From the NCBI GenBank assembly GCA_003343845.1, contig QAKK01000004.1, positions 19,735-83,734 on the forward strand: a stretch of DNA of 64,000 nucleotides. Reading direction: 5' to 3'. This DNA is from Oscillospiraceae bacterium (GTDB taxonomy: Bacteria; Bacillota; Clostridia; Oscillospirales; CAG-272). Made by a program: the position numbers and the translations under genes. The notes under the pieces are model-generated. The model ran no database searches and was not told the DNA's origin. It saw nothing but the letters and a program-made list of their open reading frames with translations. This document shows positions 7,776 through 17,791 of the stretch, one piece after another; position 1 is the first letter of the stretch, and every line of letters begins with the position of its first letter.

Positions 7776-9011
7776 TCAGATCTTGAAATGCACGGGCAGA
7801 CCCGCCTCGGTGCGGTAACGCACCTCGCCCTCGATCAGTGGGCGGAGATAGTCGAGACACTTGTCGGTGACATTGTTGCCCGACGGCGTGATGAATTCGT
7901 CCGGCACGCGGCGCACCGCGTTGGCAACCTCGGCGACGTCTACGCTGCCGATTGTGATCTTGTACCCGGTCTTGCTGCGGATGAAGTTCATCATGTGCCC
8001 GCTCACGCCGCGCAGGGCGGCTTCCACGGCTTTCTTGCCGATGGCGACCGACTCGCGGATGTCCGCGCCGGACGCGATGTGCGAGGCGCAGCGCTGCGAG
8101 GTGTTGAATTCGACCGCGCGGGTCTTGCAGCCGAGCTCGGTGCGCAGGGCGGTGCAGAGACAGGTGCCCGTACCCGAGAGCTGTGTGTGCCCGAAGGCGT
8201 CGGTCTTCGCACCGGGCAGTCCTTCGCAGATGTAACGTTCGTCGGCGAGCCGCACGCCCTCCGAGACCGCAATGACCACGTTGGGATGCGCCTTGAGCGC
8301 GGTGCGGACGTCCGAGAAAAAGGCGTCCATGTCAAACTCCCGCTCGGGGAGGTAGACAAAGTCAGGGGCGATGCCGCCCGACAGGCGGGGCAGGGCGGCG
8401 GCAGCCGTCAGCCAGCCTGCGTCGCGCCCCATGATCTCGGTGATCGTGACCGCCTTGGTCGTGTAGACCGCGCAGTCGCAGAGGATCTCCTTGACCGAGG
8501 TGGCGACGTACTTTGCCGCCGAGCCGAAGCCCGGCGTGTGGTCGGTGTGCGTCAGGTCGTTGTCGATGGTCTTTGGCACGCCGATGAGCCGCATCTCGTA
8601 GCCGATGCTCTCCGTGTAGTCGCGCAGCTTCTTGACCGTGTCCATTGAGTCGTTGCCGCCGATATAGAAGAAGTAGCGGATGTCGTACTTCTTGAACAGA
8701 TCCACGATGAACTCAAAGGGCACGGGATTCTCCGCCGGGTCGGGCAGGCGCTTGCGGCAGGAGCCGAGCGCCGCGGCGGGCGTCCGCTCGAGGTCGCGCA
8801 GCCGCTGCTCGGTGGTGAAGATCTTGCCGAGATCGACCAGCCGCTCTTCGCAGAAGCCCTCGATGCCGTTGCGCATCCCGTAGAGCTTGCCGATGCTGCC
8901 TTTTTCAATGGCGGCAAGCGCCCCGCGGATCACGCCGGAGAGGGTCGCGTTGATCGCGGCGGTCGGACCGCCGGACTGACCCACTACGGCGTTGCCGTAC
9001 AGTTTCTCCAT
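7776..9011 (-). CDS. pfkA/pfp: 6-phosphofructokinase, PPi-dependent type
   Basis: Glycolytic enzyme, 411 aa, phosphorylating fructose-6-phosphate. Motifs: GQSGGPTAAINA at the N-terminus, GGNDSMDTVKKL (about residues 103-114), VPKTIDNDLTHTDHTPG, the IMGRDAGWL block, and FVYLPEREFD. In ATP-dependent PFKs the phosphoryl-donor loop reads GGDGS and the next motif PGTIDND. Here N-D replaces the donor-loop D-G, and Lys replaces Gly in PKTIDND, the pattern of PPi-using enzymes. PPi use is therefore likely and would make the reaction reversible; it is inferred from residues only. The start at 9011 gives MEKLYGNAVVGQSGG. The open frame continues upstream without family similarity. Confidence 0.92.
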   Translation of the reverse strand: MEKLYGNAVVGQSGGPTAAINATLSGVIRGALAAIEKGSIGKLYGMRNGIEGFCEERLVDLGKIFTTEQRLRDLERTPAAALGSCRKRLPDPAENPVPFEFIVDLFKKYDIRYFFYIGGNDSMDTVKKLRDYTESIGYEMRLIGVPKTIDNDLTHTDHTPGFGSAAKYVATSVKEILCDCAVYTTKAVTITEIMGRDAGWLTAAAALPRLSGGIAPDFVYLPEREFDMDAFFSDVRTALKAHPNVVIAVSEGVRLADERYICEGLPGAKTDAFGHTQLSGTGTCLCTALRTELGCKTRAVEFNTSQRCASHIASGADIRESVAIGKKAVEAALRGVSGHMMNFIRSKTGYKITIGSVDVAEVANAVRRVPDEFITPSGNNVTDKCLDYLRPLIEGEVRYRTEAGLPVHFKI

Positions 9012-9048
9012 TTCCGAAAATCTCGCTTTCTTTTTTATTAACGGGACT

Positions 9049-9057
9049 ATTATAGCA
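9049..9057 (-). promoter_or_regulatory. extended -10 promoter of pfk
   Basis: On the minus strand the sequence reads TGCTATAAT, an extended -10 element 38 bp before the start codon. No convincing -35 is seen. Confidence 0.5.
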
Positions 9058-9149
9058 CAGATTTTTGCGCGATTGGGGATGTTTTGAAAAATAATCCGCA
9101 CTTTCCGGTACAAAAAACGGCTATGTGTGCATTCCGATTCTTGCAGTGC

Positions 9150-9178
9150 TTGCAAATTCCGTGACAATGTGGTATGAT
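9150..9178 (+). promoter_or_regulatory. promoter of the TagA-type gene
   Basis: TTGCAA, 17 bp, TATGAT, with the TG of an extended -10. It overlaps an in-frame ATG at 9174, which argues that translation starts at 9216 instead. Confidence 0.75.
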
Positions 9179-9215
9179 AAATGCGGTTTATGAGCGTCTT
9201 AAACAGGAGCAAACG

Positions 9216-9971
9216 ATGACAAACAACTTTCAGAAGATCAATGTCCGCGGTGTGGATTTTGCCGCCGTGACACCGGATGAAGCGACGGCGATCTGCACGG
9301 CAATGTTGGATGGCGACCGCGTGTGCACCGTCTTCACCCCCAATGCCGAGATCGTGCAGCTCTGCGTGGAGCAGCCTGATTATTACGACCTTTACAACAG
9401 CGGCGACCTCGTTGTCCCGGACGGCGCAGGTGTCGTCAAGGCGGCGAAGATTCTCGGGCGACCGCTGCCCGGCAAGGTTGCGGGCGTGGAGCTCGGCGAG
9501 CGGATGCTGGCGGTCTGCGCCGCGCGCGGCGACGGCGTGTATTTTCTCGGCGCAAAGCCGGGCGTTGCCGAAGAGGCGGCAAAGCGTATGTGCGCGAAAT
9601 ACCCCGGTCTTTCGGTCGTCGGCACGCATGACGGCTACTTCAAAAAGAGCGGGGAAGAGAGCGATGCCGTGGTCGCCGCAATCAATGCAAGCGGCGCGAA
9701 GCTGCTGTTTGTCTGCCTCGGCGTGCCGGTGCAGGAGCGCTGGATCACCGACAATCGGGAGAAGCTCACCGCGGCGCGCGTCTGCATGTGCCTCGGCGGC
9801 AGCCTGGACGTGTACGCGGGCGTGGCGCAGCGCGCGCCGAAGTTCTTTGTCGATCATTCGCTCGAGTGGTTTTACCGCCTCATGAAGGAGCCGAAACGCA
9901 TCGGACGCATGATGAAGCTGCCGAAGTTTCTCTTCGGCACCTATCTTGCAAAAATTCGGGGCAAGGCATAA
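9216..9971 (+). CDS. tagA: WecG/TagA/CpsF family glycosyltransferase (GT26)
   Basis: 251 aa, cytoplasmic or membrane-associated. The family adds N-acetylmannosamine or a related sugar to an undecaprenyl-PP-linked GlcNAc, the first committed step in wall teichoic acid or other surface-polymer synthesis. Motifs: VFTPNAEIVQLC, LVVPDGAGVVKAAKILG (catalytic Asp region), VYFLGAKPGVAEEAAKRM, LLFVCLGVPVQERWI and MCLGGSLDVYAGV. The length is standard. The start was chosen for the aggagc SD at 9205-9210 and because the upstream ATG lies inside the promoter. No other polymer genes are adjacent, so the exact glycan is unknown. Confidence 0.92.
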   Translation: MTNNFQKINVRGVDFAAVTPDEATAICTAMLDGDRVCTVFTPNAEIVQLCVEQPDYYDLYNSGDLVVPDGAGVVKAAKILGRPLPGKVAGVELGERMLAVCAARGDGVYFLGAKPGVAEEAAKRMCAKYPGLSVVGTHDGYFKKSGEESDAVVAAINASGAKLLFVCLGVPVQERWITDNREKLTAARVCMCLGGSLDVYAGVAQRAPKFFVDHSLEWFYRLMKEPKRIGRMMKLPKFLFGTYLAKIRGKA

Positions 9972-10011
9972 AAAAATTTCGTGAAATTTTGATAAATTTG
10001 CGTCAAACCTA

Positions 10012-10039
10012 TTGTATAATCCGAAATTTGTGGTAGAAT
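10012..10039 (+). promoter_or_regulatory. likely gap promoter
   Basis: TTGTAT, 16 bp, TAGAAT preceded by TGG (extended -10). A second TATAAT at 10015-10020 overlaps the -35, so tandem initiation is possible. Confidence 0.55.
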
Positions 10040-10109
10040 AGATAAGGAATGGAATGTTCCGTTCCGACGAAAAGGTTTCAATATTTTTATATATCGGAGG
10101 ATTTTCAAA

Positions 10110-11168
10110 ATGGCAGTTAAAGTTGCTATCAACGGCTTCGGTCGTATCGGTCGCCTTGCATTCAGACAGATGTTCGGCGCAGAAGGCTATGAGGTCGTCG
10201 CAATCAACGATCTGACCAGCCCCAAGATGCTGGCTCACCTGCTCAAGTATGACACCGCACAGGGCAACTATGTTGCACAGGGTCACACCGTAGAGTACAA
10301 GGATTCGGTTCTCGCTGAGGACGGCAAGACCGTTGTCACCCCCGGCTCCATCACCGTAGACGGCAAGGAGATCACGATCTATGCGATGCCCAAGGCAGCA
10401 GACCTTCCCTGGGGCGAACTCGGCGTTGACGTCGTTCTTGAGTGCACCGGCTTCTACTGCTCCAAGGAGAAGGCACAGGCACACATCGACGCAGGCGCAA
10501 AGAAGGTTGTTATCTCGGCTCCCGCAGGCAAGGATCTGCCCACGATCGTTTACAGCGTAAACGAGAAGACGCTGACGAAGGATGACAAGATCATCTCCGC
10601 AGCATCCTGCACCACCAACTGCCTCGCACCGATGGCAAAAGCGCTCAACGACTATGCACCCATTCAGAGCGGTATCATGACCACTGTTCATGCATACACC
10701 GGCGACCAGATGATTCTGGACGGCCCGCACAGAAAGGGTGACCTCCGCCGCGCTCGCGCAGGTGCGCAGAACATCGTTCCGAACTCCACCGGCGCTGCAA
10801 AGGCAATCGGTCTCGTTATCCCCGAGCTGAACGGCAAGCTGATCGGCTCTGCACAGCGCGTTCCGGTCTGCACCGGTTCGACCACCATTCTGGTTGCTGT
10901 TGTCAAGGGCAAGGACATCACCAAGGAGAGCATCAACGCCGCAATGAAGGCTGCTTCCTCCGAGTCCTTCGGCTACAACACCGACGAGATCGTTTCTTCC
11001 GACATCATCGGTATGCGTTACGGCTCGCTGTTTGATGCAACGCAGACCATGGTCGCCAAGATCGACGACGATACCTATCAGGTACAGGTCGTTTCGTGGT
11101 ACGACAACGAGAACTCCTACACCAGCCAGATGGTCAGAACCATCAAGTACTTCGCTGAAAGAGTATAA
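10110..11168 (+). CDS. gap: type I glyceraldehyde-3-phosphate dehydrogenase
   Basis: NAD-dependent glycolytic enzyme, 352 aa (slightly above the usual 330-340). The Rossmann motif [16 protein letters not shown] is at the N-terminus and the catalytic Cys lies in [17 protein letters not shown]. The anion-site sequence [20 protein letters not shown] and the [17 protein letters not shown]-terminal block are intact. Codon use is tighter than in the neighbours (strongly preferred codons), as expected for a highly expressed gene. It has its own promoter, a cggagg SD and a strong terminator. Confidence 0.97.
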   Translation: MAVKVAINGFGRIGRLAFRQMFGAEGYEVVAINDLTSPKMLAHLLKYDTAQGNYVAQGHTVEYKDSVLAEDGKTVVTPGSITVDGKEITIYAMPKAADLPWGELGVDVVLECTGFYCSKEKAQAHIDAGAKKVVISAPAGKDLPTIVYSVNEKTLTKDDKIISAASCTTNCLAPMAKALNDYAPIQSGIMTTVHAYTGDQMILDGPHRKGDLRRARAGAQNIVPNSTGAAKAIGLVIPELNGKLIGSAQRVPVCTGSTTILVAVVKGKDITKESINAAMKAASSESFGYNTDEIVSSDIIGMRYGSLFDATQTMVAKIDDDTYQVQVVSWYDNENSYTSQMVRTIKYFAERV

Positions 11169-11180
11169 GTACACGTTTCC

Positions 11181-11210
11181 AAAAGGCGCACCTTCGGGTG
11201 CGCCTTTTTT
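11181..11210 (+). terminator. gap terminator
   Basis: AAAAGGCGCACC ttcg GGTGCGCCTTTTTT: a strong stem with a UUCG tetraloop and T tail. Confidence 0.95.
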
Positions 11211-11232
11211 GTCGGCTGCGGTTCGTTTCGCA

Positions 11233-11257
11233 GATCGGAACGCTTTGCGTTCCGATC
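11233..11257. repeat. perfect 11-bp inverted repeat between gap and the carboxypeptidase gene
   Basis: GATCGGAACGC ttt GCGTTCCGATC. It lies after the gap terminator and 75 bp before the next promoter. It lacks a T run, so it is not a normal terminator. Role unknown; a protein-binding palindrome or the tip of a small intergenic repeat are possibilities. Confidence 0.55.
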
Positions 11258-11331
11258 GCCATGCTCCTTGCCGCTCCCTACAAAAATCGTCTGCATAAGA
11301 CGGAAAATTTCCATTTATGCCGGATTTATGA

Positions 11332-11360
11332 TTGACAGACACGGCGCGGCGTGGTAAACT
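11332..11360 (+). promoter_or_regulatory. strong promoter of the M15 lipoprotein gene
   Basis: Consensus TTGACA, 17 bp, TAAACT with TGG before the -10. Confidence 0.85.
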
Positions 11361-11389
11361 GTTCTTGTATCAAAAAGAGGGGAATACAG

Positions 11390-12292
11390 ATGCAACGATG
11401 GAACAGGGCACTTGCCGCTTTGGCATGTCTGCTCTTTTTTAATGCCTGCGGCGCACAGGATGCAGAGACTACCGCCGATGCAACAGCGACGACGCCTGCA
11501 CCGTTGACATCGGCGACGGAGACGACGATCGAAACCGTCGCGCCGCCCGAAGAAACAACGGAAATGACAGAGGAAACCACGATCGAAACCACGGCGGAAA
11601 CTACCGCACAGACCATGCCGGAGACGACCGCCACGGCTGCCGCTACCGCGGGGACGACGGCGGCGAAGACGACCGTCTGGACCACCGAAGCGACGGCAGC
11701 CATGACCGCGCCGAGCGTGCGTGAGGGGGAATACCCGGAGGGAGAGACCGTGATCGAGAATATCGACGGCTTCACCTATGTAAACGGCATTCTGATTGCC
11801 AACAAAACCTATCTGCTTCCCGCCGACTATGACCCCGGCAAGATCCTGCCCGAAGCGCAGACCGCCTTCGACGAGATGCGCGCGGCGGCAAAGGCGGAGG
11901 GGCTGACACTGAAGATCGTGTCCGGCTACCGTTCCTACACAAAGCAGGATAAGCTCTACCACAACTATGCAGCGCGGGACGGCGCGGTGCTGGCGGATCG
12001 CTATTCCGCCCGCGCGGGCAGCTCCGAGCATCAGACCGGCTACGCCATGGACGTCAATTCCGTGCGGCAGAGTTTTGCCGACACGGCGGAGGGTAAGTGG
12101 CTGGCGGCGCACTGCGCGGAATACGGCTTCATTCTGCGCTATCCGAAGGACAAGGAAGCCGAGACCGGCTTTATGTACGAGCCGTGGCATATCCGCTATC
12201 TCGGCGTCGACCTGGCACAGAAGATCACCGACAGCGGTCTGTGCCTCGAAGAATATCTCGGCATCACCTCCGCTTATGCGGAAGATCAGTAA
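11390..12292 (+). CDS. D-alanyl-D-alanine carboxypeptidase lipoprotein (peptidase M15B)
   Basis: 300 aa. The signal peptide ends in the lipobox FNAC (Cys about residue 20), so the protein should be lipid-anchored outside the membrane. A long Thr/Ala/Glu-rich linker (about 22-110) spans the wall. The catalytic domain has SGYRSYTKQDKLYHNYA, the SSEHQTGYAMDVNS zinc motif (SxHxxGxAxD) and EPWHIRYLG with the final zinc His. It trims the terminal D-Ala from peptidoglycan stem peptides (VanY/DdcY-like). A lone housekeeping role is more likely than vancomycin resistance because no van genes are present. The NSS transporter gene starts 14 bp downstream and probably shares the transcript. Confidence 0.92.
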   Translation: MQRWNRALAALACLLFFNACGAQDAETTADATATTPAPLTSATETTIETVAPPEETTEMTEETTIETTAETTAQTMPETTATAAATAGTTAAKTTVWTTEATAAMTAPSVREGEYPEGETVIENIDGFTYVNGILIANKTYLLPADYDPGKILPEAQTAFDEMRAAAKAEGLTLKIVSGYRSYTKQDKLYHNYAARDGAVLADRYSARAGSSEHQTGYAMDVNSVRQSFADTAEGKWLAAHCAEYGFILRYPKDKEAETGFMYEPWHIRYLGVDLAQKITDSGLCLEEYLGITSAYAEDQ

Positions 12293-12306
12293 ACACGGGG
12301 GACTCT

Positions 12307-13635
12307 ATGGAAAAGAAACATAAAAAATCGTTCGGCAGCCGATGGGGCTTTATTCTGGCGTCGGTCGGCTCTGCCGTCGGCATGGCAAACGTATGGGGAT
12401 TCCCCAACAAAATGGGCACAAACGGCGGCGGCGCGTTTCTGCTGGTCTATCTGCTGTTTGTCGTCATTTTCAGCTATGTCGGGCTGCCCGCGGAGTTTGC
12501 TATCGGGCGCCGCGCCGGCACCGGCACGCTCGGCGCATACGCCTATGCGTGGGGTACGCGCGGAAAAAAAACGGAGAAAGTCGGCGGCGTGCTTGGCTGG
12601 CTGCCGCTTGCCGGTTCGCTCTGCATCGCCATCGGCTATTCGGTCATCGTCGCCTATGTGCTGAAAGCGCTTGTGGATTCGCTCACAGGCACGCTGATGC
12701 ACGCCGACACGGCGGAATGGTTTGCCTCCTTCTCGCAGACCGGCTTTTCGGTCGTGCCGTACCATGTGATCGTGGTCGTCGGTACGCTGCTCACGCTGTT
12801 TCTCGGCGCGCACAGCATCGAGAAGACCAACAAGGTCATGATGCCGCTGTTCTTCCTGATCTTTCTGATCCTTGCCGTGCGCGCGGCGTTCCTGCCCGGC
12901 TCGGACAAGGGCTACCTTTTCATGCTGATCCCGCGCTGGGAGGCGCTGAAAGACCCGGCGGTCTGGATTTCTGCCATGGGGCAGGCGTTCTTCTCGCTCT
13001 CGGTCACCGGCAGCGGCATGATCGTCTACGGCGCGTACCTGGATAAGAAAGAAGATGTCGTCGGCGTTTCGCGGCACACGGCGCTGTTTGACACCATCGC
13101 GGCGCTGGTCGCGGCGCTTGTCATTATCCCTGCCTGCTTCTCCTACGGCGTGGATGTCGGTGCGGGTCCGGGGCTGCTGTTTATCACGCTGCCCGAGATC
13201 TTGCAGGATATTCCGCTCGGCCGCCTGTTTGCGGTCATTCTCTATCTCGCGATGATCTTCGCGGGCGTCAGCTCGCTGCAAAACATGTTTGAGGCGGTTG
13301 CCGAATCGCTGCTGCATCGCTTCCCGCGCCTGAACCGCTGGGTTGCACTCGGCATCATCTGCGCGATCTGCCTCGGCTGCGGCATCGGCATGGAGGCGAT
13401 CACCAAATGGGGACCGTGGATGGACCTTGTCTCCATCTACATTATCCCGATCGGCGCAACGCTGGGGGCGGTCACCTGGTTCTGGGTGATGAAGAAGGAC
13501 GAGCTGCTGTCCGCTGTCGACGAAGGCAGCGCAAAGCATCGCGGCGGTCTGTGGTATGCCGTCGGCAGATATGTTTACGTGCCGCTTGCGATGATCCTCT
13601 GCGCCGTGGCGCTGATTCTCAAGATCGCATTCTGA
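12307..13635 (+). CDS. sodium-dependent transporter, NSS (neurotransmitter:sodium symporter) family
   Basis: 442 aa, about 11 transmembrane helices, LeuT-fold. The signature is near the N-terminus: SVGSAVGMANVWGFPNK (unwound TM1, Na+ and substrate site) followed by NGGGAFLLVYLLF (TM2). Bacterial members import amino acids with Na+; the substrate (often Tyr, Trp or Leu) cannot be read from sequence. GMANVWGF departs from the usual GLGNVWRF, so the Arg of the extracellular gate is Gly here. Translation from 12307 follows a gggggac SD. Confidence 0.9.
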   Translation: MEKKHKKSFGSRWGFILASVGSAVGMANVWGFPNKMGTNGGGAFLLVYLLFVVIFSYVGLPAEFAIGRRAGTGTLGAYAYAWGTRGKKTEKVGGVLGWLPLAGSLCIAIGYSVIVAYVLKALVDSLTGTLMHADTAEWFASFSQTGFSVVPYHVIVVVGTLLTLFLGAHSIEKTNKVMMPLFFLIFLILAVRAAFLPGSDKGYLFMLIPRWEALKDPAVWISAMGQAFFSLSVTGSGMIVYGAYLDKKEDVVGVSRHTALFDTIAALVAALVIIPACFSYGVDVGAGPGLLFITLPEILQDIPLGRLFAVILYLAMIFAGVSSLQNMFEAVAESLLHRFPRLNRWVALGIICAICLGCGIGMEAITKWGPWMDLVSIYIIPIGATLGAVTWFWVMKKDELLSAVDEGSAKHRGGLWYAVGRYVYVPLAMILCAVALILKIAF

Positions 13636-13640
13636 ATATA

Positions 13641-13674
13641 CAAAAAGGTTCGCCCGCAGCGAACCTTTTGCTTT
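13641..13674 (+). terminator. terminator of carboxypeptidase-transporter operon
   Basis: AAAAAGGTTCGC ccgca GCGAACCTTTT followed by gcttttg. Confidence 0.88.
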
Positions 13675-13730
13675 TGCGGTGCGAAGCGCGGTAAATCCGT
13701 GCAGATCGACAGGAATTTTGCGCTTATCTC

Positions 13731-13759
13731 TTGCGCTTTGCATAATATTTGCGTATAAT
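13731..13759 (+). promoter_or_regulatory. promoter of the DUF5684 gene
   Basis: TTGCGC, 17 bp, TATAAT. Confidence 0.75.
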
Positions 13760-13815
13760 GGAATCAAACACCGACAGCTTTCACACGATTTTTAGTTGTT
13801 AAAGGAGAGCATCTT

Positions 13816-14277
13816 ATGTTTGAGTTGTATGATTCCATCACTGCCGGTTTTGCGGGCGGCGTGCTGGCGGCTGCAAGCATTGTTTCTGTGCTTGTATCGA
13901 TTGTGTCCTATGTGCTGATCGTGATCGGCTGGTGGAAGATTTTCACTAAGGCAGGCGAAGCCGGCTGGAAGTCGCTGATCCCGTTCTACAATGGGTACAC
14001 CATCAGCAAAATCTGCTGGGAGACCAAGTATTTCTGGTTCACCCTCCTTGCCGCTGTCGCGGGCGGCATCTTCTCCGGCATCGGCGGCGTTATCGGCGGG
14101 CTGCTTTCCGGCATCTGCTCGATTGCGACGCTCGTGCTCTATGTCATGATGAACTACAGACTGTCGCGTTCGTTCGGCCATGGCGGCGGCTACACCTTGG
14201 GGCTGATCTTTATTCAGTGGCTGTTCGTGCTGATCCTCGGCTTCGGCAGCTCCGAGTATCAGGGCAAGGACGCATAA
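13816..14277 (+). CDS. DUF5684 family membrane protein
   Basis: 153 aa with about four transmembrane helices. The segment WWKIFTKAGEAGWKSLIPFY followed by NGYTISKICW is the recognisable core of DUF5684, found alone or fused to signal peptidase I in many Firmicutes and Bacteroidetes. No catalytic residues are evident; the function is unknown. Monocistronic, with its own promoter, an aaaggagag SD and a terminator. Confidence 0.8.
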   Translation: MFELYDSITAGFAGGVLAAASIVSVLVSIVSYVLIVIGWWKIFTKAGEAGWKSLIPFYNGYTISKICWETKYFWFTLLAAVAGGIFSGIGGVIGGLLSGICSIATLVLYVMMNYRLSRSFGHGGGYTLGLIFIQWLFVLILGFGSSEYQGKDA

Positions 14278-14313
14278 ATTCATTCTTCAGAGCGCTGTCG
14301 GTCGGCACTTGTG

Positions 14314-14349
14314 AAAAACCGCGCACGGACATCCCGTGCGCGGTTTTTA
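14314..14349 (+). terminator. terminator after the DUF5684 gene
   Basis: AAAAACCGCGCACGG acat CCGTGCGCGGTTTTT, a 15-bp stem. Confidence 0.92.
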
Positions 14350-14383
14350 TACGGTTATGAACCGGAATTGTTGAGTGTGCCTG

Positions 14384-14411
14384 TTGACTTTGCGCCGCGA
14401 ATCGGTATAAT
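14384..14411 (+). promoter_or_regulatory. fhs-guaB promoter
   Basis: TTGACT, 16 bp, TATAAT. Confidence 0.8.
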
Positions 14412-14462
14412 ATATATAATAAAATATCGTAACAAGCATTTTTAAGGCTGAACGGAGAGAAA

Positions 14463-16136
14463 ATGGCGCATTTAACGGATATTGAGATCGCGCAGCAGGC
14501 AAAGATGCAGCCGATCACACAGATTGCCGCCGCAGCGGGAATCGACGCAGAATTGCTCGAACCTTACGGGAAGTACAAGGCGAAGGTATCACTGTCCCTG
14601 CTCGATCACACGAAGAAGCAGGGCAAGCTCGTGCTGGTGACGGCGATCACGCCGACGCCTGCCGGCGAGGGAAAGACCACCACGACGGTCGGGCTTGCCG
14701 ACGGTCTGCACCGCATCGGCAAATCGGTGGCGGCAGCCCTGCGCGAGCCGTCGCTCGGTCCGGTCTTCGGCATCAAGGGCGGCGCTGCCGGCGGCGGCTA
14801 TGCACAGGTCGTGCCGATGGAGGACATCAACCTGCATTTCACCGGTGACTTTCACGCCATCGGCGCGGCAAACAACCTGCTTGCCGCCATGCTGGATAAC
14901 CACATTCAGCAGGGGAACGCGCTCGGCATCGACCCGCGCCGCATCACCTGGAAGCGCTGCGTCGATATGAACGACCGCCAGCTCCGTTTTGTCATTGACG
15001 GGCTCGGCGGCAAGGTCAACGGCACGCCGCGCGAGGACGGGTTTGACATCACGGTCGCGTCCGAGATCATGGCGGTCTTCTGCCTTGCCACCTCAATCGC
15101 CGACCTCAAGGCGCGCCTTGCCCGCATTGTGGTGGGCTATACCTATGATGACCGCCCGGTCACCGCGGGCGACCTTAAAGCGGTCGGCGCGATGGCGGCG
15201 CTCCTCAAGGACGCGCTCGCACCCAACCTTGTGCAGACGCTCGAGGGCACGCCTGCCTTCGTCCACGGCGGTCCGTTTGCCAACATTGCGCACGGCTGCA
15301 ATTCGGTGCTTGCCACGCGTATGGCGATGGCAACGGCGGATTATGCCGTCACCGAGGCGGGCTTCGGCGCCGACCTCGGCGCGGAGAAATTTCTCGACAT
15401 CAAGTGCCGTGCGGCTGGCCTCACCCCTGACGCTGTGGTGCTGGTTGCCACGGTCCGCGCGCTCAAGATGCACGGCGGTCTCGCGAAGACGGCGCTTGCC
15501 GAGGAGAACCTCGACGCGCTCGAGCGCGGTCTGCCCAATCTGCTGCGCCACCTGTCCAATCTCAAAAATGTCTATGGGCTGCCCGCGGTGGTTGCGGTCA
15601 ACCGTTTCCCGACCGATACCGACCGCGAGATCGACTGCATCATTGAAAAGTGCCGCGCGCTCGGCGTGAACGTTGTGCTGTCCACCGTCTGGGCAGACGG
15701 CGGACGCGGCGGCGAGGCGCTGGCGCGCGAGGTCGTCCGCCTCTGCGAGGAGGAGCACGGCAACTTCCGCTACTGCTATCCCGACGACCTCGGCATCGCC
15801 GACAAGGTGCGCGCTGTGGTCCGGAAGGTGTACGGCGGCAGCGATGTACAGTTTCTGCCCGCGGCGGAAAAGCAGATCGTCCGCCTGACCGAGCTCGGCT
15901 ACGGAAATCTGCCGGTCTGCATCGCCAAGACGCAGTACAGCTTCTCGGACGACCCGACCAAGCTCGGCGCGCCCGAAGGCTTCACCGTCACGGTCAAGCA
16001 GGTCAAAGTCAGCGCAGGCGCAGGCTTTGTCGTTGTCCTCACCGGCGACATCATGACCATGCCGGGGCTGCCGCGCGTTCCCGCGGCGGAAAAGATCGAT
16101 GTGACCGACGACGGCCGCATTGTCGGACTGTTTTAA
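14463..16136 (+). CDS. fhs: formate--tetrahydrofolate ligase
   Basis: 557 aa, standard length. It makes 10-formyl-THF from formate, THF and ATP, feeding purine synthesis and, in acetogens, the Wood-Ljungdahl methyl branch. Motifs: the P-loop-like [55 protein letters not shown] and [15 protein letters not shown]. It is followed by guaB after 41 bp with no terminator, so one-carbon supply and GMP synthesis are co-transcribed. Confidence 0.97.
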   Translation: MAHLTDIEIAQQAKMQPITQIAAAAGIDAELLEPYGKYKAKVSLSLLDHTKKQGKLVLVTAITPTPAGEGKTTTTVGLADGLHRIGKSVAAALREPSLGPVFGIKGGAAGGGYAQVVPMEDINLHFTGDFHAIGAANNLLAAMLDNHIQQGNALGIDPRRITWKRCVDMNDRQLRFVIDGLGGKVNGTPREDGFDITVASEIMAVFCLATSIADLKARLARIVVGYTYDDRPVTAGDLKAVGAMAALLKDALAPNLVQTLEGTPAFVHGGPFANIAHGCNSVLATRMAMATADYAVTEAGFGADLGAEKFLDIKCRAAGLTPDAVVLVATVRALKMHGGLAKTALAEENLDALERGLPNLLRHLSNLKNVYGLPAVVAVNRFPTDTDREIDCIIEKCRALGVNVVLSTVWADGGRGGEALAREVVRLCEEEHGNFRYCYPDDLGIADKVRAVVRKVYGGSDVQFLPAAEKQIVRLTELGYGNLPVCIAKTQYSFSDDPTKLGAPEGFTVTVKQVKVSAGAGFVVVLTGDIMTMPGLPRVPAAEKIDVTDDGRIVGLF

Positions 16137-16177
16137 GAGAATCAGAAAATTTAAGATAAAGGCATCAAGGAGAAATT

Positions 16178-17683
16178 ATGGCTATTTTTATCAATGAACC
16201 CGCGCATACGTTTAACGAATATCTGCTGATTCCCGGCTATTCGTCAGCGGAGTGCATCCCCGCAAATGTGAGTCTGAAGACCCCGCTTGTCCGTTACAGA
16301 CGCGGCGAACAGTCCGCGATCACGATGAACATCCCGATGGTTTCCGCGATCATGCAGTCGGTATCGGGTGACAAGATGGCGATCGCGCTGGCAACCGAGG
16401 GCGGTGTGTCCTTCATTTACGGCTCGCAGTCGATCGAGGACGAGGCGGCGATGGTTTCCCGTGCCAAGAACCACAAGGCGGGCTTTGTCACCAGCGATTC
16501 CAACATTTCTCCCGATGCCACCATGGCAGACGTCGTAGCGCTCAAGGAGCGCACGGGTCACTCGACCGTGGCGGTCACCGAGGACGGCACAGCAGCGGGC
16601 AAGCTGCTCGGCATCGTTACCGGCAGAGATTACCGCGTCAGCCGCATGGATCCCGCAACGAAGGTGCGGGAGTTCATGACGCCGTTTGACAAGCTGATCG
16701 TCGCCAAGGAGGGCACGACGTTGAAGGAGGCAAACGACATCATTTGGGATCACAAGCTCAATTCGCTGCCGATCATCAACGATGAACAGAAACTCTGCTA
16801 TTTCGTCTTCCGCAAGGACTATGATACGCACAAGCAGAACCCGAATGAACTGCTCGACGCGCACAAGCGCTATGTCGTCGGTGCGGGCATCAACACACGC
16901 GACTATGCCGAGCGCGTTCCCGCGCTGATCGAGGCAGGCGCAGACGTGCTCTGCATCGACTCTTCCGAGGGCTTCTCGGAGTGGCAGAAGCGCACGATCG
17001 CGTGGATCCGCGAGAATTACGGCGAGAGCGTCCGCGTCGGCGCGGGCAACGTTGTCGATGCAGACGGCTTTCGCTTCCTCGCCGACTGCGGCGCGGACTT
17101 CATCAAGGTGGGCATCGGCGGCGGCTCGATCTGCATCACCCGCGAGACCAAAGGCATCGGTCGCGGTCAGGCGACTGCGCTGATCGAGGTCTGCCGTGCG
17201 CGTGACGAGTATTTCGCCGAGACCGGCATCTACGTCCCCGTCTGCTCGGACGGCGGCATCGTCTATGACCACCATATCACACTGGCGCTTGCCATGGGTG
17301 CGGACTTTGTCATGCTCGGCAGATACTTTGCCCGCTTTGACGAGAGCCCGACAAACAAGATTTCGATCGGCGGCAACTACTTCAAGGAATACTGGGGCGA
17401 GGGTTCGGCGCGTGCACGCAACTGGCAGCGCTATGACCTCGGCGGCGACAAGAAGCTGTCGTTTGAAGAGGGCGTGGATTCCTACGTTCCCTATGCCGGC
17501 AGCCTCAAGGACAATGTCGCCCTGTCGCTGAGCAAGGTCAAGTCCACGATGTGCAACTGCGGTGCGCTCACGATCAAGGAGCTGCAGGAAAAGGCGAAGA
17601 TCACACTCGTCTCGGCGACCAGCATTGTCGAGGGCGGCGCGCACGACGTCATCCAGAAGGACAAGAGCCAGACTGTGAAATAA
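16178..17683 (+). CDS. guaB: IMP dehydrogenase
   Basis: 501 aa. It oxidises IMP to XMP, the committed step of GMP synthesis. A TIM barrel is interrupted by two CBS modules (about residues 100-215). The catalytic Cys is in the loop [20 protein letters not shown]; the usual motif is GxGPGSICTTR, so this is the less common [10 protein letters not shown] variant. The flap and mobile region (NWQRYDLGG) lies near the C-terminus. Co-transcribed with fhs; a terminator follows. Confidence 0.95.
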   Translation: MAIFINEPAHTFNEYLLIPGYSSAECIPANVSLKTPLVRYRRGEQSAITMNIPMVSAIMQSVSGDKMAIALATEGGVSFIYGSQSIEDEAAMVSRAKNHKAGFVTSDSNISPDATMADVVALKERTGHSTVAVTEDGTAAGKLLGIVTGRDYRVSRMDPATKVREFMTPFDKLIVAKEGTTLKEANDIIWDHKLNSLPIINDEQKLCYFVFRKDYDTHKQNPNELLDAHKRYVVGAGINTRDYAERVPALIEAGADVLCIDSSEGFSEWQKRTIAWIRENYGESVRVGAGNVVDADGFRFLADCGADFIKVGIGGGSICITRETKGIGRGQATALIEVCRARDEYFAETGIYVPVCSDGGIVYDHHITLALAMGADFVMLGRYFARFDESPTNKISIGGNYFKEYWGEGSARARNWQRYDLGGDKKLSFEEGVDSYVPYAGSLKDNVALSLSKVKSTMCNCGALTIKELQEKAKITLVSATSIVEGGAHDVIQKDKSQTVK

Positions 17684-17685
17684 AT

Positions 17686-17726
17686 AAAAAGCAGGGAACT
17701 TTGCAGCGCAGAGTTTCCTGCTTTTT
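17686..17726 (+). terminator. guaB terminator
   Basis: AAAAAGCAGGGAAC ... GTTTCCTGCTTTTT stem with T run. It ends only 3 bp before the -35 of the next promoter. Confidence 0.85.
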
Positions 17727-17728
17727 GC

Positions 17729-17757
17729 TTGCAACTGCGGCGGCAGAATGGTATAAT
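17729..17757 (+). promoter_or_regulatory. promoter of the TetR gene next to oleate hydratase
   Basis: TTGCAA, 17 bp, TATAAT with TGG extension. A perfect 10-bp palindrome AATGTACATT follows at 17761-17770, a plausible autoregulatory site. Confidence 0.8.
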
Positions 17758-17791
17758 AAGAATGTACATTTCGTTTTGTTTGGGAGGCAGT

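Noticed and set aside
9012..11342. Minus-strand open frame running from 11342 into pfk (1188 codons in total)
   Set aside because: Only the part from 9011 down matches phosphofructokinase. The rest is antisense to the TagA-type and gap genes, has no family similarity and crosses their promoters; it is a GC-rich shadow frame.
11390..12292. Vancomycin-resistance gene vanY
   Set aside because: The enzyme family fits, but no vanRS, vanHAX or related genes are near, and the gene is an ordinary lipoprotein carboxypeptidase beside a transporter.
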